Source of the DNA: Candidatus Aenigmatarchaeota archaeon
GTDB taxonomy: Archaea; Aenigmatarchaeota; Aenigmatarchaeia; QMZP01
Assembly: GCA_030672885.1 (NCBI GenBank)
Contig: DAOVFN010000045.1
Coordinates: 1 to 6,286 of the forward strand
Direction: 5' to 3'
DNA: 6,286 bases
A program made the translations under genes and the position numbers. Within the stretch, counting starts at the first letter, position 1, and each line of letters opens with the position of its first letter. Shown here in pieces: positions 1 through 5,316 of this stretch. The notes under the pieces were generated by a model, which was not told the origin of the DNA, ran no database searches, and saw only the letters and a program-made list of their open reading frames with translations.

Positions 1-1
1 C

Positions 2-1408
2 GTAAAGGACATAAAGACCGTTATATACGTGCCCGAGCACGGAAGTCTTGACACGAGCTCGATATCATTCAAGGTATATGACAGGTTAGCGGGAAGATGG
101 GATGACTGGACAATGGGTGTTGACTACAAGTTGGGTGATAATGGCATAACCACCGTGGATGGAAGGAAATACAGGGAACATGTCATAACCAGGATCTCTT
201 CGGGAGGACTGATTGAAGAGGGCCTGGACATGTTTGACGGAGATAAGATAGAGATTGGCTATGTGACAACGGTCCCTGTGGGAACCAGCTTTCTGATAAC
301 AAGGTCGTTCGGATACAACTACTATGATGACTCGCACATATTTGAGGACCTGTACATACCCGTCAGAAGGGAGGGGCTGCTTCATGACCTCGATGTCATT
401 TATGGCGAGTGGCAGCTGGAACGGGCATATGTAGGGGTGCCTGTCAGGTGGACAATGAACATGGATGTATGCAATCCCAACAATGTGTCTGTGGAGCAGT
501 CCGTCAGCGTCGAGGTGTTCAGGGACACGATAAGTGCCCGCGTTATCCGGGAAGGTGAAGCAGGAGGAGAATCCCTGATTCTCAAGGGAGACAACACCAC
601 ATACGTGGATATGATATTAAGGCTGGGCCCGGGCGGGAGAAAGTCCTGCGTATTGGAGGCTGTCACACCCCCTGTGCTTGAGACACGCAGAGAAGTGAGC
701 GTTATTGAGTCAAGCGAACGTGAGATAAGATTCATGGTCAATGTCACGCTGGAGAATTTTGCCCTTGGGGGATATGAGCATACATCACTCCTCTTCAAGA
801 ATCACGCCGGAAAAATTATATATGTCACAGAGGAGGGAAAGGCACTGAACTACAGCGGGTATGACGATTCCACCACAGAGATATTTCTGGGGGAGATGGA
901 ACCGGGACAGGAGAGGAAGCTCACCATAGTTTTTATAGAGGTCCCGCCGACACTTATTACATCTGTGGATCCCATGCTGCATGCGTGCAGCAACAGCATG
1001 AACATGACCGTGTTCGTCGTTCCCTCCGAGAAAGAGACTGAATCATATCTTGAGATTGAGATAGTGGGGCCCGGACCCCAGCTCAAGACCGTATATTCCC
1101 AGATAATTGAGATGAGAGACATGTTCCCATGGGAGGAGATAGAGATTCCCCTGGTAGTGGACATCAGTTCGTTCCCGGATGGAAGATATGTCGTATATTC
1201 AAGTTTCAAGAAGAACTTCCAGACCATACTCTCGGACCAGTCTGACTTCTTTGTGGACTGCCCGGAAAGGACTATTATTTCGATAGGGTGGCTGGGCTTC
1301 CTGGGACTGGCCCTCGTTGTGGTGATATATGCCGCAATAAGGTCTTACAGGAGAAGAGGGGAGGAAAACGTGGAAGCGCTGAAGAAGAAGCTGAGGGAAC
1401 TGGAATGA
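2..1408 (+). CDS. Membrane-anchored surface protein, 5'-truncated by window edge
   Basis: The reading frame is open to the first bases of the window with no signal peptide, so the GTG at 29 is an internal codon and the true start lies upstream. Numbering from that GTG, the visible part is an all-beta-looking ectodomain (to about residue 410), one transmembrane helix (about 417-436), a basic stop-transfer stretch (RSYRRR, 438-443) and a short charged helix (444-459, EALKKKLRELE) that should lie in the cytoplasm. The ectodomain is collinear with the C-terminal part of the protein at 1625-4978. Shared landmarks in order are YVP, GVDY (30), VGxPxxWT (135) with NPN (149), TPPVLE (213) and YLEIEI (340). 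Five N-X-S/T sequons (152, 189, 238, 274, 325) and four cysteines (148, 207, 320, 411) are seen. I do not recognise a named family. A structural or adhesive envelope role is inferred from architecture only. Confidence 0.85.
   Translation, partial: VKDIKTVIYVPEHGSLDTSSISFKVYDRLAGRWDDWTMGVDYKLGDNGITTVDGRKYREHVITRISSGGLIEEGLDMFDGDKIEIGYVTTVPVGTSFLITRSFGYNYYDDSHIFEDLYIPVRREGLLHDLDVIYGEWQLERAYVGVPVRWTMNMDVCNPNNVSVEQSVSVEVFRDTISARVIREGEAGGESLILKGDNTTYVDMILRLGPGGRKSCVLEAVTPPVLETRREVSVIESSEREIRFMVNVTLENFALGGYEHTSLLFKNHAGKIIYVTEEGKALNYSGYDDSTTEIFLGEMEPGQERKLTIVFIEVPPTLITSVDPMLHACSNSMNMTVFVVPSEKETESYLEIEIVGPGPQLKTVYSQIIEMRDMFPWEEIEIPLVVDISSFPDGRYVVYSSFKKNFQTILSDQSDFFVDCPERTIISIGWLGFLGLALVVVIYAAIRSYRRRGEENVEALKKKLRELE
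428..1258 (+). repeat. Paralogous membrane-proximal module, copy 1
   Basis: This module of about 277 residues matches residues about 790-1072 of the downstream large protein. Landmark spacing is nearly the same in the two copies: VGxP to TPPVLE is 78 versus 83 residues, and TPPVLE to YLEIEI is 127 versus 129. It looks like two or three consecutive beta-sandwich-type domains forming a stalk. Weaker similarity continues leftward to the window edge (YVP and GVDY, with GVDY to VGxP 105 versus 106 residues). The similarity is seen at protein level only; the DNA has diverged. Confidence 0.75.
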
Positions 1409-1460
1409 AATAAGGGGTTCCGCCCATTATAATCCACTGGTTCCGGCTCGCTCCCTCTGA

Positions 1461-1483
1461 GGGCCGCGCAGCATTCCCGGCCC
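1461..1483 (+). terminator. GC-rich hairpin after gene 1 (weak terminator candidate)
   Basis: GGGCCG (1461-1466) and CGGCCC (1478-1483) form a perfect 6-bp GC stem around an 11-nt loop, 53 bases after the gene 1 stop. No U-tract follows directly, so this is not a classical intrinsic terminator. It could be an RNA 3'-end structure or chance in a locally GC-rich stretch. Confidence 0.2.
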
Positions 1484-1553
1484 GAATAAATGCAGATGGG
1501 GGTACTCAAAATCGTACGCGGGGAGCAGATAAATATATGGTTCGATGTAGCGG

Positions 1554-1567
1554 TTTTGGTTTGTTTG
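1554..1567 (+). terminator. T-rich tract, possible archaeal terminator for gene 1
   Basis: The + strand reads TTTTGGTTTGTTTG here, with three T runs close together. Archaeal RNA polymerase commonly terminates at U-rich tracts without a stem-loop. The tract lies about 145 bases past the gene 1 stop and just before the promoter elements of the next gene. The runs are interrupted by G, so the call is tentative. Confidence 0.25.
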
Positions 1568-1575
1568 ATACAATG

Positions 1576-1583
1576 TTTATATA
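1576..1583 (+). promoter_or_regulatory. TATA element 1 of the large glycoprotein gene
   Basis: TTTATATA is an exact match to the classical archaeal TATA consensus. Its centre lies about 27 bp upstream of an in-frame ATG at 1607, which predicts a leaderless transcript starting at or next to that ATG. It sits in the most AT-rich part of the window. Confidence 0.6.
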
Positions 1584-1593
1584 TTTACCATAC

Positions 1594-1601
1594 TATAAAT
1601 A
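1594..1601 (+). promoter_or_regulatory. TATA element 2 of the large glycoprotein gene
   Basis: TATAAATA is centred about 27 bp upstream of the second in-frame ATG, at 1625. It would give a leaderless transcript starting directly at MATK. It lies 18 bp downstream of TATA element 1, the same offset as between the two ATGs. The two elements could be alternative promoters, or one could be incidental AT-rich sequence. Confidence 0.5.
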
Positions 1602-1624
1602 TTAATATGCGGCATTGTTTTGGG

Positions 1625-4600
1625 ATGGCAACAAAGGTCCTGCTAACCATAATTGTTGTTTTTGCACTGGCGAGCATGATTGCTCCGGGTGCCGGCGCGC
1701 AGATATACGGGCCACGGTTGCTGGTACAGGAAGACGTAACAGGCGCATACTATGACAACGGCACAGTGAAGACCACCGCCAGCAGCACAGGGCAGTTCTT
1801 TGTCTCTGTGCCCAACAAGGATGACGTGCTTCAGTACATAAGGATAACGCTCGGCTCTGGTTATGGCACAAACACAAACATAGAGAACGAGACAGGTGCA
1901 TATCATGATGTCATAGCATCATGGCCAAGCAAGAACAGCTGGCAGCTTCTCTACACCAACGTAACTGGAGATGATGCCGCAGCAAGCTATATCATAGACG
2001 ATGCTAATGTTGCGCCGACCATAAACCTTTCTATGTATTATCGCAATGAGCGTGGCGGGAACGATCTCTATGACGAGGGCAACATAGACGACCCCGACAA
2101 CAACATCACCATAAATTTCAGCCTCACCAACCCGAGTTCGGGCAAGGCGCTGAACGGGGTAACATCATATATCTATCTTGAAAGGGACGTCTCGGGTTCA
2201 AACGATATCGAGGTAATAGCGGTAGAGGATTATGGTGTGGGGAATGCACAGGCCCATAATTCTGACGGTGGTGATGATAGCCAGAACGACAGGATAGAGT
2301 GGACAGGAATAAACATTCCCATAGACGGGTCGGTCAACCTCACGGTTACCCTTAACGTAACCAGCGGTATTCACATAGGCAGCCTCGATGAGATTGATCT
2401 CGATGAGGGAACGACCGGACCGAGTGCAGGGGAGGGCATGAACGCCACATACTCTAGCACAGGAGACCTGTTCTCCGGTGTATATGTTTCCGACAAGCTC
2501 TCACGGGGACCCATCAGGCAGGGCGTTGACCTGTCCGCCACCGGAGGGAGCTGGTACGTGAGGGGATTCATAAGGAACATGGCCGAGGAAAGCCCATCAG
2601 ATGGTGAATACCTGACATATAACATGAGCGAATGGAGGGTATATGAGATAGATCCTGTCACGGGGGTTCCCTATAGTGTGGCCAACCAGACAGGGACTTT
2701 CAACCAGAGCCTTCCGGAATCGAGCCACATGACCCCAAGCGACGGGAGGATATACACAACAAGTGATTCAAGGTCATCGAACGTCACCATGTACAATGCA
2801 TCAACAAGCGACAAGCCCTATATGGCTGTCTATTTTGACTGGGATGTTATCTGGAATTCCACCAATGATGAGAACAACCTGAGTTATATCAACACCACCA
2901 TGGACCTTCCGGTGCTCTATCTGCTCGACATCAGTGCAACAAAATCAGCATCCGGCACAGTCTCGCCCAATGTGGGCGGGGAGAACGTGACCATAAATGA
3001 CACGCTTACCAATGAAGGTGCCAATGAGACAGAGCCGCATTTTGTCCAGGTTCTCTCATATGCACCGAGCAACACAACAAACAACGAGTGGAGGGGAGCT
3101 GGCTGGAACATACAGGACGATGTCCAGATTTATCTGAACGGCACATACAGGATTGATCCGGACAATGTGGATTCCTGCTTCATCAGCGTGACCGACCCCA
3201 CGGAGGCCGCTGACGGCTGGGTGAACCTTACCATATACGACCTTCCCAACTGCGACCTCTGGGACAGCGCAGGCAAGGTCGGCCACACGTTTGACGAGAA
3301 TGATTATATTACAATATCATACAGGGTCATGTCCAATAACCAGATGGGAACCGGTGATACATATGTATTCTGGGGAACAGGCCAGCTCAATTCAAGCTCG
3401 GACACCATGGACAAGGAGTATTTCACCAATGAAACCATCGTGGTGGCAGGCAAGAGGGTGACTGGTTACAAGGACCTCATAGCACACGATCCCGAGATGC
3501 CCACCATGATAAACTCCACAATAAACCTGTCGGTTGAAACTGTACTGGGCTCCTATATATCAGGCATAAAGTTCATGGATTATGTGCCTGCCAATACCAT
3601 AAGCTACAGCGACTATGTCGGAAACTTCTCTAATGGTGACGCAACCCTAATCAAAAACGGCACTGTATTGACATATGGTGTGGATTATGACATAACAGAC
3701 AACTCAACAGCAGCCCTGCCGGATGGCATCACGGTTCACAGATTCGAGTTTGTCAATGCCAGTGGAAACAGCACATGGAACCTCACTGGTGGAGAATACA
3801 TAGAGGTTTCGTATCAGATAAACTTCACCACGCCGGGGGCATATATGCTTCCTGTCGTGATAGCCGCATTCGACCCCGATACAGGAATCTCGCTGAACAC
3901 GGCATTCTATGGGGTTATCAAGGTAACCATACCAGAGCCCAACATAGCCCTTGCGATAGACGAGGACGAGCTCAGGCTCTCCAAGACCGTCCCGGTAGGG
4001 AAACCAGCCGCATGGACCAAGGACTTTAATGTATACAACCCGAACCCGAGACAGGTCAGTGCGAGTTTTGAGACCGTGGTGTTTGACGATGCGACAGATG
4101 GCTATGTGAGCTACATCGACGAGAACGGCCGGAGGGTGGACGAGAGCACCACATTCTCAAAGGATTCGCAGGGAAGGAAGGTCATGCGATGGCAAAGCTC
4201 AATAAACGCACTCGAGACCAGGAATTATGATGTTACTGTGCTGACACCACCAGTGCTCGAGATAGATAGGGACATCGAGGTAATGGAGCAGCTCCCTGAG
4301 AAGAAAGTGAGGCTCAAGATGGATGTCTACCTCAAGAGCTTTGCCCAGGAGGATTATGAGAATGTCATACTCAATCTTCCCATTGCATACCAGAACGTGG
4401 AGGTGGTAAGGGACGGGTTTGGCAACAGGCTCCCCTTCACAGGGGGAACGGAAACCACCAGCATAACGGTTGATGTGGTGAGGGCAGGCCAGCTCAAGAC
4501 CGTAACGGTGATATACAAGGAGAGCTACCCAACGATAATAATAACACCCGACAGGGACAGATACAACCTCAACAGCCCGGTAAGCCTGGAGATTCTTGTA

Positions 4601-4978
4601 ATCAATGGAGGGGAAAAGATAGATTACCCCTATCTCGAGATTGAGATATACACACCGGGCATGGATGTGGTGTTCACCAACATAGCAGGGCTCGAGAAGA
4701 TGGAACCGCTCGAGAAGACCAAGATGTACGAGAGGTTCGTGATTCCGGCAACCGCCCCGTCCGGAATGTACATAGCATCCGCCAGGTTCAGGGAGGACTT
4801 TGCTGTCCTCGCATCCGCAACAGGAAATTTCTATGTCATGGGAATCGGGGGTGGTGGTTCCCAGTCACTGGAGATTATAGTAATCATACTGGTATCTGCA
4901 ATACTGGTATATTTCTCTTTCAAGCGATTGAGAGAAGTCAGGCGCTGCAGGAAAACACAGAGATATGGGGGCATATAG
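1625..4978 (+). CDS. Large sequon-rich surface glycoprotein with C-terminal membrane anchor
   Basis: I chose the ATG at 1625 (1117 aa) because it starts a clean signal peptide: a short basic n-region (MATK), a hydrophobic core and an AGA|Q cleavage site at 25/26. ATG 1607 (6 residues longer) is the main alternative. The frame stays open up to an ATG at 1490, but that extension would place both TATA elements inside the gene. The mature protein shows an N-terminal domain of unknown type. Beta-sandwich-like modules follow, marked by NxTIN motifs near 160, 454 and 630; the second resembles DUF11-type surface repeats. A region from about 645 to 1072 is shared with gene 1. After it come a Gly-rich hinge (1073-1078), a transmembrane helix (about 1082-1099) and a basic tail. 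It has 34 N-X-S/T sequons between residues 45 and 733 and none after. The ectodomain has only two cysteines (518, 543). An S-layer-like or adhesive role is inferred; no enzyme motif is seen. Confidence 0.88.
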   Translation: MATKVLLTIIVVFALASMIAPGAGAQIYGPRLLVQEDVTGAYYDNGTVKTTASSTGQFFVSVPNKDDVLQYIRITLGSGYGTNTNIENETGAYHDVIASWPSKNSWQLLYTNVTGDDAAASYIIDDANVAPTINLSMYYRNERGGNDLYDEGNIDDPDNNITINFSLTNPSSGKALNGVTSYIYLERDVSGSNDIEVIAVEDYGVGNAQAHNSDGGDDSQNDRIEWTGINIPIDGSVNLTVTLNVTSGIHIGSLDEIDLDEGTTGPSAGEGMNATYSSTGDLFSGVYVSDKLSRGPIRQGVDLSATGGSWYVRGFIRNMAEESPSDGEYLTYNMSEWRVYEIDPVTGVPYSVANQTGTFNQSLPESSHMTPSDGRIYTTSDSRSSNVTMYNASTSDKPYMAVYFDWDVIWNSTNDENNLSYINTTMDLPVLYLLDISATKSASGTVSPNVGGENVTINDTLTNEGANETEPHFVQVLSYAPSNTTNNEWRGAGWNIQDDVQIYLNGTYRIDPDNVDSCFISVTDPTEAADGWVNLTIYDLPNCDLWDSAGKVGHTFDENDYITISYRVMSNNQMGTGDTYVFWGTGQLNSSSDTMDKEYFTNETIVVAGKRVTGYKDLIAHDPEMPTMINSTINLSVETVLGSYISGIKFMDYVPANTISYSDYVGNFSNGDATLIKNGTVLTYGVDYDITDNSTAALPDGITVHRFEFVNASGNSTWNLTGGEYIEVSYQINFTTPGAYMLPVVIAAFDPDTGISLNTAFYGVIKVTIPEPNIALAIDEDELRLSKTVPVGKPAAWTKDFNVYNPNPRQVSASFETVVFDDATDGYVSYIDENGRRVDESTTFSKDSQGRKVMRWQSSINALETRNYDVTVLTPPVLEIDRDIEVMEQLPEKKVRLKMDVYLKSFAQEDYENVILNLPIAYQNVEVVRDGFGNRLPFTGGTETTSITVDVVRAGQLKTVTVIYKESYPTIIITPDRDRYNLNSPVSLEILVINGGEKIDYPYLEIEIYTPGMDVVFTNIAGLEKMEPLEKTKMYERFVIPATAPSGMYIASARFREDFAVLASATGNFYVMGIGGGGSQSLEIIVIILVSAILVYFSFKRLREVRRCRKTQRYGGI
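3557..4840 (+). repeat. Paralogous membrane-proximal region, copy 2
   Basis: This is the region of the large glycoprotein collinear with gene 1, carrying the same ordered landmarks: YVP, GVDY, VGxPxxWT plus NPN, TPPVLE and YLEIEI. The distal part (from residue about 734) contains no N-glycosylation sequon, whereas the matching part of gene 1 contains five. The ancestral duplication therefore covered at least 430 residues, and gene 1 may carry further homologous modules upstream of the window. Confidence 0.75.
4967..4971 (+). promoter_or_regulatory. Weak Shine-Dalgarno-like G run before the 71-aa gene
   Basis: GGGGG lies 7 nt before the ATG at 4979, inside the last codons of the upstream gene. 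It could pair with the pyrimidine-rich 16S 3' end. With stop and start directly adjacent, translational coupling or re-initiation seems likely. The match is partial. Confidence 0.35.
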
Positions 4979-5194
4979 ATGTACATATTTGGTATTGATA
5001 TCCCGATACTGGAATTGCTTGTGATATTCTCCACGGTAGTTGTTGTGTATCTTGTTATATTGGAGTTTGAATTCAGGCAGCTCAGGGTGATAACAAGGAA
5101 GTTCGACTCAGAGGAGCTGCAGCTGAGCAACGAGATGAGAGAGCTCAGGAAGGAAGTGGGTAATCTCAAGGACATCATCAAGGGCATGAAGTGA
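4979..5194 (+). CDS. Small membrane protein with cytoplasmic coiled coil
   Basis: This 71-residue protein has its ATG immediately after the TAG of the large glycoprotein gene (no gap, no overlap), so the two are almost certainly one transcription unit. Residues about 10-28 form a single hydrophobic helix. Basic residues R33, R36, R40 and K41 follow, so the positive-inside rule puts the C-terminus in the cytoplasm. Residues 42-70 make a good parallel-coiled-coil pattern: F42, L49, L56, L63 and M70 fall every seven residues (d), with M53, V60 and I67 at a positions and charged residues elsewhere. There is no cleavable signal peptide and no cysteine. It may oligomerise or dock with the anchor of the glycoprotein, whose paralogue (gene 1) carries a coil at its own C-terminus. 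The family is not recognised and the function is inferred from layout. Confidence 0.85.
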   Translation: MYIFGIDIPILELLVIFSTVVVVYLVILEFEFRQLRVITRKFDSEELQLSNEMRELRKEVGNLKDIIKGMK

Positions 5195-5255
5195 TAGAGA
5201 GCTATGAACCCGGCTTGGACTTGTCCCTGACATCAACATATGATTCTCTAAAAGG

Positions 5256-5283
5256 CTCTGTCAGGTACTATACGTTGACAGAG
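5256..5283. repeat. Inverted repeat upstream of the propeller-gene promoter
   Basis: CTCTGTCA (5256-5263) and TGACAGAG (5276-5283) are perfect 8-bp arms around a 12-nt spacer. The right arm ends 3 bp before the TATA element, where a transcription factor could act next to TFB/TBP. No U-tract follows, so an operator or activator site is more likely than a terminator. A stem-loop at the 3' end of the upstream operon mRNA is the alternative. Confidence 0.45.
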
Positions 5284-5316
5284 TGATTTATTATATCCAT
5301 TAATTAATTACTATAC
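5266..5316 (+). repeat. Direct repeats TACTATAC bracketing the promoter
   Basis: TACTATAC occurs at 5266-5273 (in the loop of the inverted repeat) and exactly again at 5309-5316, directly before the ATG. The copies are 43 bp apart start to start, about four helical turns. A 7-of-8 version (TACTATAA, 1591-1598) overlaps TATA element 2 of the large gene. Short AT-rich 8-mers recur by chance, so this is suggestive only. Confidence 0.3.
5287..5296 (+). promoter_or_regulatory. TATA element of the propeller-protein gene
   Basis: TTTATTATAT is centred about 25 bp upstream of the ATG at 5317. No Shine-Dalgarno sequence precedes that ATG, so a leaderless transcript is predicted, as for the large glycoprotein gene. 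This gives the third locus its own promoter, separate from the 1625-5194 operon. Between the TATA element and the start lies a 10-bp palindrome, TAATTAATTA (5301-5310), which may aid melting or bind a regulator. Confidence 0.55.

Noticed and set aside
29..31. GTG as the true start of gene 1
   Set aside because: The frame is open to the window edge, no signal peptide follows although the protein is membrane-anchored, and similarity to gene 2 (YVP, IK) continues upstream of the GTG.
1416..1445. GGTTCCG direct repeat (1416-1422 and 1439-1445) and a GGTTCGAT tRNA T-loop-like string at 1539
   Set aside because: The repeat is only 7 bp with no mobile-element context. The T-loop-like string has no matching acceptor, D or anticodon arms on either strand.
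1452..1463. CCCTCTGAGGG near-palindrome
   Set aside because: The hairpin would have an impossible one-base loop or only a 3-bp stem after opening; it is not convincing as a terminator or operator.
1490..1624. 45-codon N-terminal extension of the large glycoprotein from ATG 1490
   Set aside because: It would put two good TATA elements inside the coding region and a hydrophobic, cysteine-containing stretch before a clean signal peptide. The sequence drifts from GC-rich to very AT-rich, as expected for intergenic DNA.
3775..4029. 84-codon + strand frame inside the large gene
   Set aside because: It lies wholly inside a well-supported gene in another frame, has no promoter or ribosome site, and encodes a low-credibility Arg/His-rich peptide.
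4831..5187. 118-codon - strand frame across the end of the large gene and the 71-aa gene
   Set aside because: It is the antisense shadow of two supported genes, with Ser/Thr/Ile-rich composition typical of reverse frames. The other - strand frames in the window were rejected for the same reason.
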